21,553 nt of DNA from an uncultured Acidocella sp. Lineage in GTDB: Bacteria; Pseudomonadota; Alphaproteobacteria; Acetobacterales; Acetobacteraceae. Both the position numbers and the translations under genes were made by a program. Positions 6,496-13,941 of the stretch are shown here, in pieces; position 1 is the stretch's first letter; the number at the start of each line of letters is the position of its first letter. The stretch spans positions 1-21,553 of the forward strand of contig NZ_CAMIIE010000051.1 of NCBI RefSeq assembly GCF_946222605.1. Reading direction: 5' to 3'. Below the pieces are notes generated by a model that was not told the DNA's origin, did not search any database, and saw nothing but the letters and a program-made list of their open reading frames with translations.

Positions 6496-8769
6496 TCAAA
6501 TTGCGAGATTATGTTCTCGCGCCCATACCGCCAGCGGCTCGCGAATGCTCCCCCCGGCGGCGCCGGCGCGGCGCAGTTCCCGCAGCACCGGGCGCAGCGC
6601 GTTGAGGTCCGCCTGCACCAGCACGGATTTCACCTTCAGGATGGAACTGCCCGACATTGAGAGGGTGGTGACCCCCAGCGCCGCGAAGGCCAGCGCATCC
6701 AGCGGCCGGCCGGCGGCTTCGCCGCAGATTGAGAGCGGCACCCCGGCCTCCTGGCAGAGTGTCACCAGCTTTTCCAGCATCTCCAGCACCGGGGCGGAAA
6801 GCGTGTCATAGCGGTCCGCCAGCTCCGGAGTGCCGCGATCGGCGGCGAAGAGGAACTGCATCAGGTCGTTGGTGCCGACCGAGATGAAATCCGCCTCCGC
6901 CAGCAGGCCGGGGAGCTGGAAGAGCAAAGCGGGCACTTCCAGCATGGTGCCGGCATCCAGCCGCTCCGGGGCGGGGCGGATGCGCCCGGCCTCGGCCTCC
7001 AGCAGATCCCGCGCGGCGCGGAATTCCTCGACGGTGGCGACCATCGGGAACATCACCTGCAGCGGCCGGCCTTGCGCGCCCAGCAGCAGCGCGCGCAGCT
7101 GGCGGCGCAGAATCGCCGGGCGGTCCAGCCCGATGCGCAGGGAGCGCCAGCCCATGGCGGGGTTTTCCTCGGTCTGCGCGGTCTCGCCGGGCAGCAGCTT
7201 GTCGGCGCCCAGATCCAGCGTGCGGAACTGCACCGGGCGGCCCTTGGCGCGGTCCATCACCTTGCCATATTCGGCGGCCTGGCCGGCGACGTCCGGGATG
7301 CCGCCGGCGGCCAAGGCGGCGATTTCGGTGCGGTAGAGGCCGATGCCGTCGGCGCCGGTCTTGTCCAGCTGGTCCAGTTCCAGCGCCAGCCCGACATTCA
7401 TCATCAGCTTGATCTCGGTGCCGTCCTTGGTGATGGCGGGCACGTCGCGGTAGCTGGCCAGGGTGGCGGCGCGCTCGTCGCGGGCGGCCATGGCGCGGTC
7501 ATAGACCTGGATCACCTCCGGTTCCGGGCGCAGCACCAAAGTGCCTTCCTCGGCATCCAGCAAAGCCAGCTCGCCCTCGACCGCGGCTTCCACCGCGCCG
7601 CGATCCACCTGCAAAGCCGGGATGGAGAGGGCGCGGGCGAGGATGGCGGCGTGGCCGGAGGCGCTGGCTTCCTCGATGGCGATGCCGGCGATGCCGCGCG
7701 TGTGCCAGTCCAGCAGATCCGCCGGGCCGAGGCGGCGGACGATCAGGATCATGCCATCGGCGCGCTCGGGCTTCGGCGCCATGCCGCCGAGGGCGACCAT
7801 CAGCCGGTTGATCATGTCCTCAATATCGGCGAGGCGTTCGCGCAGATACGGGTCGGCGATGCGGCGCATGCGCTCGCGCAGCTGCCGGGCGATCTTGTCC
7901 ACCGCGGTTTCGGCGGTGAGGCCGTCATTGATCGCGGCGCGCACCTGGGCCAGCCAGCCGGAGCTCTGCGCCACCATCCGGTAGGCCTCCAGCACGTCGC
8001 GCGAGGCGTTGCCGCCGGGCATGTTGGCGCTGATCAGCCCGTCGAGGGATTTATTCGCTTCTTCCACCGCGATATCGAGCCGGGCCAGTTCGGCCTCCGG
8101 GTCTTCGGTCAGCAGCTTGGCGATGGGGGCGGCGGCGCCGTAAGCCAGCACCTCGCCCCGGGCGATGCCGGCGGAGAGCACATGCCCGGCATAGCGGCGG
8201 GGCAGGGAATCGGAGAAGCCTTCCTGGCTGATATCGGCGGCGCCGGCGCGGGCCAGGATCTCGGCCAGCAGCATCGCCACCGTGGCCAGCGATTCGACCT
8301 CGACCGGGGCATAGGCGCGGACCTCGCGGGACATCACCGCGATCACCCCCAGCGTGCGCCCGGCGCGCTTCACCGGCACCGCGAGCATCGAGGCCATGTT
8401 CTCCTCGCCGGTTTCGGCGCGGTAGACATAGCGGGGATGGTTCTGCACGTCGGGCAGGTTCTGCACGTCGCCGGAGGCGGCGGCGAGGCCGACAATGCCT
8501 TCGCCCACCCGCAATTTGGTGCGCCCGACGGCGGAGACATTCAGTCCCTGGGTGGCGGCGAGTTCGAGGATTTCACCCGGGCGGGTGACGTAGATGACGG
8601 TGGCATCGGCCACCAGCCCCTCCGCCACCAGCTTGGCGAAATCCGCCAGCGAGGCGGTGCCGGTGGCGAGATTCTCCCGCAGCGCGGCAAAAAGCTGCCG
8701 TGTATCGCCGAATTTCGGCTTTTTGCGCCGGCGTGCCGGCGTGGACGGAGGATTATGCTCCTGTGCCAC
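6496..8769 (-). CDS. ptsP: Phosphoenolpyruvate--protein phosphotransferase, nitrogen PTS (EI-Ntr)
   Basis: EI-Ntr passes phosphate from phosphoenolpyruvate to NPr and then EIIA-Ntr, a regulatory relay that links carbon, nitrogen and potassium status. With a GTG start at 8769 the protein has about 757 residues: a GAF sensor domain at about 30-170 (GLNVSAVGRTKLRVGEGIVG), the PTS enzyme I N-terminal domain, a swivelling phospho-His domain with the candidate phosphorylated His373 in ASGHAAILARALSIPA, and a PEP-binding barrel with GADKLLPGE, SVGTNDLMQ and Cys682 in SICGEAAGRP. No in-frame ATG exists near the expected N-terminus. GTG 8769 overlaps the upstream gene by 17 bases; a TTG at 8811 is a less likely alternative. 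A GAF-fused enzyme I marks the nitrogen branch rather than the sugar PTS. Confidence 0.93.
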   Translation of the reverse strand: MAQEHNPPSTPARRRKKPKFGDTRQLFAALRENLATGTASLADFAKLVAEGLVADATVIYVTRPGEILELAATQGLNVSAVGRTKLRVGEGIVGLAAASGDVQNLPDVQNHPRYVYRAETGEENMASMLAVPVKRAGRTLGVIAVMSREVRAYAPVEVESLATVAMLLAEILARAGAADISQEGFSDSLPRRYAGHVLSAGIARGEVLAYGAAAPIAKLLTEDPEAELARLDIAVEEANKSLDGLISANMPGGNASRDVLEAYRMVAQSSGWLAQVRAAINDGLTAETAVDKIARQLRERMRRIADPYLRERLADIEDMINRLMVALGGMAPKPERADGMILIVRRLGPADLLDWHTRGIAGIAIEEASASGHAAILARALSIPALQVDRGAVEAAVEGELALLDAEEGTLVLRPEPEVIQVYDRAMAARDERAATLASYRDVPAITKDGTEIKLMMNVGLALELDQLDKTGADGIGLYRTEIAALAAGGIPDVAGQAAEYGKVMDRAKGRPVQFRTLDLGADKLLPGETAQTEENPAMGWRSLRIGLDRPAILRRQLRALLLGAQGRPLQVMFPMVATVEEFRAARDLLEAEAGRIRPAPERLDAGTMLEVPALLFQLPGLLAEADFISVGTNDLMQFLFAADRGTPELADRYDTLSAPVLEMLEKLVTLCQEAGVPLSICGEAAGRPLDALAFAALGVTTLSMSGSSILKVKSVLVQADLNALRPVLRELRRAGAAGGSIREPLAVWAREHNLAI

Positions 8770-9787
8770 GCGCCACCAAGGCGGCGAGGGCCTGGGCCCG
8801 CAACGCCGCAATGATCTCGGCCACCGGCTGCACCGATGTCACCATGCCCACAGATTGCCCCGCCATCACGGAACCAGTCTCCACATCGCCGTCAATCACC
8901 GCGCGGCGCAGCGCGCCGGCCCAGAAATGCTCAATTTCCAGTTGCGCGGCGACTTTGTCCAGTTCGCCGGACTGGAATTTTTGCACCACTTCGGCCTGGT
9001 GGCGCATGAAGCGCTTGGTGCCCTCATTGATCAGCCCGCGCACCGGGATCACCGGGAAGCGCTCATCCAGCTGCACGCTGGGCAGCGCGTCGCGGGCGGC
9101 GGCGCGGATGAAGGCTTTTTTGAAGTTTTCGTGGGCGATGCTCTCGCTGGCGGCGGCGAAGCGTGTGCCGAGCTGCACGCCGGCCGCCCCCATCTCCAGA
9201 TAGCCCAGCATCGCCTCGCCACGGCCAATGCCGCCGGCGACGAAGACCGGCACTTCGGTGATATGCGGCAGGATTTCCTGGGCCAGCACGGTGAGCGAGA
9301 CCGGGCCGATATGGCCGCCGGCTTCCGAGCCCTCGATCACCAGCGCGTCGGCGCCGGATTTGACCAGGCGCTTGGCCAGCACCAGGGCCGGGGCGAAGGC
9401 GACGACCTTGGCACCGCCATCCTTCGCCGCCTTGATATGCGCGCCCGAAGGGATGCCGCCGGCAAACACCACATGCCCGACCCGCTGGCGGATGCAGACC
9501 TGCACCAGCTCGTCGAGCTGCGGATGCATGGTGATCAGATTGACGCCGAAGGGCTTGTCGGTCAGCGCCTTGGTCGCCTCGATCTCTTTTTCCAGCAATG
9601 CCGGGGGCATCGCGCCGCAGGCGATGACGCCGAAGCCGCCGGCATTGGAGATGGCGGAGACCAGATGCCGCTCGGACACCCAGCTCATCGCCCCGCCGAG
9701 AATGGCGTGGCGTGTGCCAAGGAAAGCGGCGCCGCGCTGTTGCAGCGCGTCCAGCGTGTCGTTCGCGGTCTGGTCCAGCTCAGCCAT
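8753..9787 (-). CDS. Nitronate monooxygenase / FabK-like FMN protein
   Basis: This FMN-dependent TIM-barrel protein belongs to the 2-nitropropane dioxygenase superfamily, which contains nitronate monooxygenases and FabK-type enoyl-ACP reductases. The 344-residue sequence has an N-terminal LGTRHAILGGAMSWVSERHLVSAISNAGGFGVIACG, a flavin-site GSEAGGHIGPVS (EAGGHIG is shared with FabK), and a phosphate-binding FVAGGIGRGEAMLGYLEMGAAGVQLGTRFAAASES. The sequence alone cannot decide between nitronate detoxification and a fatty-acid or other reductase role. It starts 2 bases after the lysC stop and overlaps the start of ptsP, so it is cotranscribed with both, although no known pathway links the three. 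Confidence 0.85.
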   Translation of the reverse strand: MAELDQTANDTLDALQQRGAAFLGTRHAILGGAMSWVSERHLVSAISNAGGFGVIACGAMPPALLEKEIEATKALTDKPFGVNLITMHPQLDELVQVCIRQRVGHVVFAGGIPSGAHIKAAKDGGAKVVAFAPALVLAKRLVKSGADALVIEGSEAGGHIGPVSLTVLAQEILPHITEVPVFVAGGIGRGEAMLGYLEMGAAGVQLGTRFAAASESIAHENFKKAFIRAAARDALPSVQLDERFPVIPVRGLINEGTKRFMRHQAEVVQKFQSGELDKVAAQLEIEHFWAGALRRAVIDGDVETGSVMAGQSVGMVTSVQPVAEIIAALRAQALAALVARGTGA

Positions 9788-9789
9788 GT

Positions 9790-11004
9790 TCAGCCATCGA
9801 GCCCATAGGCGGTGTGCAAGGCGCGCACCGCGAGTTCGGTGTATTCGGCCGCGACCAGCACCGAGACCTTGATCTCGGAGGTGGTGATCGCCTGGATATT
9901 GATGCCGCGCGCCGCCAGGGTTTTGAACATCGTGCCGGCGACCCCGGCATGGCTGCGCATGCCCACGCCGACGACCGAGAGCTTGGCGACATTCGGGTCC
10001 GAGTTGATCTCGGCATAACCGATCTCGGCCTTGGCCTGCTCCAGCACCTGCAAGGCGCGGGCCATGTCGGTCTTGCCGACGGTGAAGGTCATGTCCGTGG
10101 TGCCGTCGGCGGCGACATTCTGCACGATCATGTCGACGTTAATGGCGGCGTCCGACAGCGGCACGAACACGGCGGCGGCGACACCCGGGCGGTCCGGCAC
10201 GCGGCGCACCGTGATTTTGGCGTCGTCCCGCGAATAGGCGATGCCGGCAACGATTTCCTTTTCCACGACCTCTTCCTCATCAACAACCATGGAGCCCGGC
10301 TTGTCAGCGAAGCTGGAGAGCACCTGCACGCGCACGCGCTCCTTCATCGCCAGCTCGACCGAGCGGGTCTGCAACACTTTCGCACCGACCGAGGCGAGCT
10401 CGAGCATTTCCTCGTAGGTGATCTTATGCAGTTTCTTGGCATTCGGCACGATGCGCGGATCGGTGGTGTAGATCCCGTCAACGTCCGTATAGATATCACA
10501 TTGGTCCGCCTTCAGCGCGGCGGCAAGCGCCACGGCCGAGGTGTCCGAGCCGCCGCGGCCCAAAGTGGTGATGCGGTTATCCGGGCCGATGCCCTGGAAG
10601 CCGGCCAGCACCGGGATCTGGCCTTGCTGCATGCGCGAGATCAGCTCCTCGCCATCGATGCTCTCGATGCGGGCCTTGCCGTGCTCGCCATTGGTTTCCA
10701 CCGCCACCTGCCAGCCCTGCCAGGAGCGGGCTTCCTGCCCCAGCTCCTGCAGCGCGATGGCGAGCAGCCCGGCGGTGACGTTCTCGCCGGTGGCCACCAC
10801 CGCGTCATATTCGCGCGCATCGAACAGCGGCGAGAGGGACTGGCAATAGCCGACCAGCTGGTTGGTGACGCCGGACATGGCGGAGACCACCACCGCGACC
10901 TCATTGCCTTTATCAGCCTCGGCCTTGACGCGCTTGGCGACATTCTTGATCCGGTCGAGGTCGGCGACGGAGGTGCCGCCAAATTTCATCACGATGCGCG
11001 CCAT
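9790..11004 (-). CDS. lysC: Aspartate kinase
   Basis: Aspartokinase phosphorylates L-aspartate, the first step toward lysine, threonine, methionine and diaminopimelate. The 404-residue protein opens with VMKFGGTSV, has the catalytic-domain signatures VVSAMSGVTNQL, GFQGIGPDNRITTLGRGGSDTSAVALAAAL and YTDVDGIYTTDPR, and ends in two ACT domains (about 265-404) that normally bind the feedback inhibitors lysine and/or threonine. The ATG at 11004 was chosen because AAGG stands 7 bases upstream; a TTG two codons earlier is possible but weaker. lysC is the first gene of the long leftward operon and is divergent from ubiG across a 75-bp spacer that should hold both promoters. I could not assign convincing -35/-10 boxes there. 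Confidence 0.97.
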   Translation of the reverse strand: MARIVMKFGGTSVADLDRIKNVAKRVKAEADKGNEVAVVVSAMSGVTNQLVGYCQSLSPLFDAREYDAVVATGENVTAGLLAIALQELGQEARSWQGWQVAVETNGEHGKARIESIDGEELISRMQQGQIPVLAGFQGIGPDNRITTLGRGGSDTSAVALAAALKADQCDIYTDVDGIYTTDPRIVPNAKKLHKITYEEMLELASVGAKVLQTRSVELAMKERVRVQVLSSFADKPGSMVVDEEEVVEKEIVAGIAYSRDDAKITVRRVPDRPGVAAAVFVPLSDAAINVDMIVQNVAADGTTDMTFTVGKTDMARALQVLEQAKAEIGYAEINSDPNVAKLSVVGVGMRSHAGVAGTMFKTLAARGINIQAITTSEIKVSVLVAAEYTELAVRALHTAYGLDG

Positions 11005-11079
11005 GGACAAACCTTGAGAACTGGAACCTTGTGGAATTCGGGCCGGGGCGTCACATAGCGGCGGAGTAAGGATAGGGCA

Positions 11080-11787
11080 ATGAGCCAGGGGTCAGTGATT
11101 GCGGAAGAAATCGCCCGGTTCGACGCGCTGGCGGCGCGTTGGTGGGACGCGCGGGGGCCGATGCGGCCCTTGCATATGCTCAATCCGGTCCGCGCCGGCT
11201 GGGTGGCGGCGCGCGTCAGGCGGGCGAAAGGCGAGGGGGTTTCGATTCTCGATGTCGGCTGCGGCGCCGGGCTGCTGGCCGAGGCGCTGGCCAAGGACGG
11301 ATTCGCGGTGACCGGGCTGGATGCCGGGGCCGAGGTGATCGAGGTGGCGCGGAGCCATGCGCAGGGGCAGGGGCTGAACCTTACTTACCGCCACGGCACC
11401 GCCGAGGAGCTGGCGGCGGAAGGGGCGCGTTTCCCGGTGGTCACCGCGCTGGAGATCATCGAGCATGTCGCCGATCCGCTGGAATTCCTGAAAAGCCTGC
11501 GGGCCTTGCTGGCGCCGGAGGGCGTTTTGTTCCTCTCCACCCTCAACCGCACCCCGCAAAGCTATGCGGTGGCGAAATTCGGGGCGGAATATGTGCTGCG
11601 GCTGCTGCCGGTGGGCACGCATGACTGGAAGATGTTCATCAAGCCCGAGGAGCTGGGGCGGCTCTGCCGCGCGGCGGGGCTGCGCCTGACCGACACGGCG
11701 GGGCTGAGCTATTCCCCGCGCCAGGCCGGGTTTACGGTGAGCCGGGATCTTTCGATCAACTACATCGCCATGGCGGTGGCGGCGTAG
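11080..11787 (+). CDS. ubiG: Ubiquinone biosynthesis O-methyltransferase
   Basis: UbiG carries out both O-methylation steps of ubiquinone synthesis with S-adenosylmethionine. The 235-residue protein shows the family N-terminus EEIARFDALAARWWDARGPMRPLHMLNPVR, SAM motif I ILDVGCGAGLLAEALA, motif II FPVVTALEIIEHVADPLEFL, and the UbiG-specific GTHDWKMFIKPEEL region. The C-terminus DLSINYIAMAV is also typical. Length is normal. It is read away from lysC, an arrangement common in alphaproteobacteria. A purine-rich AAGGAT about 9 bases upstream is the likely ribosome site. Confidence 0.95.
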   Translation: MSQGSVIAEEIARFDALAARWWDARGPMRPLHMLNPVRAGWVAARVRRAKGEGVSILDVGCGAGLLAEALAKDGFAVTGLDAGAEVIEVARSHAQGQGLNLTYRHGTAEELAAEGARFPVVTALEIIEHVADPLEFLKSLRALLAPEGVLFLSTLNRTPQSYAVAKFGAEYVLRLLPVGTHDWKMFIKPEELGRLCRAAGLRLTDTAGLSYSPRQAGFTVSRDLSINYIAMAVAA

Positions 11788-11795
11788 GACATACA

Positions 11796-11801
11796 TATAA
11801 G
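11796..11801 (+). promoter_or_regulatory. Possible -10 box of the M20 amidohydrolase gene
   Basis: TATAAG matches the sigma-70 -10 consensus at five of six positions and sits in the only AT-rich patch of the ubiG-M20 spacer. No good -35 is present at 16-18 bp (GCGGTG or TGGCGG only). A start near 11808 would place the ACAGCT half-sites at the very beginning of the transcript. This is weak evidence. Confidence 0.3.
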
Positions 11802-11809
11802 GGACTGGT

Positions 11810-11840
11810 ACAGCTTTTGCTTGAAGCTGTGAAACAGCTG
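11810..11840 (+). promoter_or_regulatory. Three ACAGCT/AGCTGT half-sites, alternative hairpins before the M20 gene
   Basis: ACAGCTT (11810-11816) and AAGCTGT (11824-11830) form a perfect 7-bp stem with a 7-base loop. The same AGCTGT (11825-11830) can instead pair with ACAGCT (11834-11839) through a GAA loop. The two hairpins exclude each other, and the second ends 5 bases before the GAGGAG ribosome site (11845-11850). The site could be an operator with three half-sites or an RNA switch; the role is inferred. Confidence 0.5.
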
Positions 11841-11856
11841 CGTTGAGGAGTGCGCT

Positions 11857-12990
11857 ATGCCGGATGATTTCGCGACCACACTGACCGCATGGCGGCATCA
11901 TCTCCACACCCATCCGGAACTCTCCCGCCAGGAGCGCGAGACCGCCGCCTTCGTCTGCGCCCGGCTGGATGAGCTGGGGATTCCCTACGAGGCCGGCATT
12001 GGCGGGCATGGGGTGGTGGCCAGCCTGAAGCGCGGCAATTCCAACCGCTCGGTGGGGTTGCGCGCCGATATGGATGCGCTGCCGATCCCCGAGGCCACCG
12101 GCAAGCCTTACGCCTCGGCCAGGCCGGGGGTGATGCATGCCTGCGGGCATGACGGCCATACCACCTCGCTGCTGGGGGCGGCGATGCTGTTGAAGGACGA
12201 TCCGGACTGGTCCGGGCAGATCCATCTGGTGTTTCAGCCGGCCGAGGAAGGCTATAAGGGCGCGCACGCGATGGTCGAGGACGGGCTGTTCCAGCGTTTC
12301 CCGATGGAGCGCATTTTCGGCTACCATAACTGGCCGGGGCTGGAAGCCGGGACGGTGATGGTGCACCCGGAGTCGGTGATGGCCGGGGCGGTGAATTTCG
12401 TGGTGACGATGAAGGGCAAGGCCGGCCATGCCGGGATGCCGCATCTCTGCATCGACCCGGTGCAGGGCATCGCGCAGCTGATCGTGGCGGTGAACAGCAT
12501 CGTCGCGCGCAATCTGCCGCCGATCCAGTCCGGGGTGATCTCCACCTGTATGCTCAAGGCCGGCGAGGCCCGCAACCAGGTGCCGGAGACGGCCTCGATG
12601 GAAGGCACCATCCGCGCTTACACCACCGAGAGCATGGAGCTGCTGAAGCGCCGCCTGACCGAGACGGCGAAGGGTGTGGCGATGGCGCTGGGGCTGGAGG
12701 CGGATGTTTGGCTGGGCGAGGAGCTGTCGCCGACCGGGAATGTGCCCGAGCAGGCGGAGCTGATGGCCCAGGCCGCCGCCGAGGCCGGGCTGAGGGTGCG
12801 CCGCGACATGGAACCGACGATGGGGGCGGAGGATTTTGGCCGGTTCCTGGAGGATGTGCCGGGCGCCTATGCCTGGGTCGGCAACGGCCCCAGCTCCGGC
12901 CTGCACAGCCCGACCTATGATTATAACGACGAGATCCTGCCGGTGGCGGCGAAGCTTTTGGCCAGCACGGCGAAAGCGGCGCTGAAGTAA
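11857..12990 (+). CDS. M20 family amidohydrolase (hippurate/IAA-amino acid hydrolase type)
   Basis: This is a metal-dependent hydrolase of peptidase subfamily M20D, which cleaves N-acyl amino acids such as hippurate or indoleacetyl-amino acid conjugates; the substrate here is unknown. The 377-residue protein has the metal site MHACGHDGHT (Cys96, His98), FQPAEEGYKGAHAMVEDG (Glu130, Glu131), His157 in YHNWP, a dimerisation domain in the middle (GKAGHAGMPHLCIDPVQG), and C-terminal MGAEDFGRFLEDVPGAYAWVGNG and GLHSPTYDYND (His350). There is no signal peptide, so it is cytosolic. A strong GAGGAG site stands 6 bases before the ATG. It may have its own promoter and a hairpin-forming leader separating it from ubiG. 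Confidence 0.92.
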   Translation: MPDDFATTLTAWRHHLHTHPELSRQERETAAFVCARLDELGIPYEAGIGGHGVVASLKRGNSNRSVGLRADMDALPIPEATGKPYASARPGVMHACGHDGHTTSLLGAAMLLKDDPDWSGQIHLVFQPAEEGYKGAHAMVEDGLFQRFPMERIFGYHNWPGLEAGTVMVHPESVMAGAVNFVVTMKGKAGHAGMPHLCIDPVQGIAQLIVAVNSIVARNLPPIQSGVISTCMLKAGEARNQVPETASMEGTIRAYTTESMELLKRRLTETAKGVAMALGLEADVWLGEELSPTGNVPEQAELMAQAAAEAGLRVRRDMEPTMGAEDFGRFLEDVPGAYAWVGNGPSSGLHSPTYDYNDEILPVAAKLLASTAKAALK

Positions 12991-13200
12991 AAAATATAAA
13001 AGTTTTTTGGGCCGCTTTTTTACAAAAAAGCGGCGAAGAACGTTTGGGGCGTTGACGACGGCGTTGCAACCCCTCAGGCATCTTGGGGTGTTTTGGAAAA
13101 AACACCCCATCCCTCCGGCGCCTTTCCATCGCCGCTCCGCGCCGATGGAACCTTGGGCGCCTCCGCCCTCCAAAACCTTTTGCGCAACGGGGATCACGCC
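12991..13200. repeat. Array of consecutive hairpins between the M20 gene and recO
   Basis: This 210-bp spacer holds four stems in a row. GCCGCTTTTT (13011-13020) pairs with AAAAAGCGGC (13025-13034). GGGGcGTTG (about 13056-13064) pairs with CAACCCC (about 13068-13074) with one bulged base. GGGGTGTTTT (13085-13094) pairs perfectly with AAAACACCCC (13099-13108) through a GGAA tetraloop. TTCCATCG (13124-13131) pairs with CGATGGAA (13143-13150), flanked by GGCGCC on both sides. No long T-tract follows any of them in an ordinary terminator position. Similar T/A-rich hairpin spacers are, to my recollection, frequent in Acetobacteraceae genomes, which suggests a dispersed non-coding element. That recollection was not checked. 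Confidence 0.7.
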
Positions 13201-13941
13201 ATGGAAATCGAGGGGCCGGGAATCGTTGTGGAGCGCGCCTCGCATGGCGAGGGGGATTATCTTGTCACGCTGCTGAGCCCCGAAGGGCTGCGCCGGGGGC
13301 TGGCCAAAGGCGGGGCCTCGCGCCGGCAGGGCGGCATCTGGGAGCCAGGCAATATCGTCGCGGCGCGCTGGGTGGCGCGTCTGCCCGAGCAGCTGGGCGC
13401 CTATAGCGGCGAGCTGGTGCGCCCGGTGGCGGCGCTGGCGATGCAGGAGCCGGACAGCCTCGCCGTGCTGCGCGCCGCCTGCCAGCTGGTCGCCCAGGCG
13501 CTGCCCGAACGTGAGGCCGCGCCCGAGAGCTTCCAGGGGCTGTTGCGGCTGCTGGCGGGCATCGAGATCAAAGGCCTGGCGCTGCCCGCGCTTTGCCGCT
13601 GGGAGCTGGTGCTGCTGCGCGAGCTGGGCTTCGGGCTGGATTTTTCCTCCTCCGCCGGCGGTAATGACCGTCTGGCTTATGTCTCGCCGCGAACCGGCCG
13701 CGCTGTAACACTCTCAGAGGCCGGGGACTGGGTGGACCGGCTGCTGCCCTTGCCGGATTTTTTGCTAGATGAAAGCGAGCCGGAGCTCAAGGATTGCGTG
13801 GCGGCGCTGCGCCTGACCGGGCATTTTCTCGCCCGGGACGTGTTCGGCGCCCGCCACCGCCCCCTTCCGCCGGCGCGCGAGGCTCTTTATGAGCAACTTT
13901 CCCTGAGGCTTGAGGAGAAGGAGGGCGGCGATGCCGGATGA
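13201..13941 (+). CDS. recO: DNA repair protein RecO
   Basis: RecO works with RecF and RecR to load RecA onto SSB-coated single-stranded DNA in gap repair. The 246-residue protein has an N-terminal OB fold (about 1-80; IVVERASHGEGDYLVTLLSPEGLRRGLAKGG) and a helical C-terminal domain with CRWELVLLRELGFGLDFSSSAGGNDRLAYVSPRTGRAV and DRLLPLPDFLL, a layout typical of alphaproteobacteria. The ATG at 13201 was chosen because the family N-terminus begins there and ACGGGGA lies about 8 bases upstream. An in-frame ATG at 13093 would add 36 residues that only translate the hairpin array. Cysteines that many homologues carry after GFGLD are replaced by Ser/Gly. The 3' end overlaps parC by 11 bases. Confidence 0.9.
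   Translation: MEIEGPGIVVERASHGEGDYLVTLLSPEGLRRGLAKGGASRRQGGIWEPGNIVAARWVARLPEQLGAYSGELVRPVAALAMQEPDSLAVLRAACQLVAQALPEREAAPESFQGLLRLLAGIEIKGLALPALCRWELVLLRELGFGLDFSSSAGGNDRLAYVSPRTGRAVTLSEAGDWVDRLLPLPDFLLDESEPELKDCVAALRLTGHFLARDVFGARHRPLPPAREALYEQLSLRLEEKEGGDAG

Noticed and set aside
7072..8814. 580-codon rightward open frame antisense to ptsP
   Set aside because: Shadow of ptsP: Gly/His/Gln-rich, no motifs, no ribosome site.
11023..11052. GGAAC ... CGTC resembling an EcfG-type stress promoter between lysC and ubiG
   Set aside because: The spacer is 21 bases rather than the usual 16-18, and the -10-like part is CGTC instead of CGTT.
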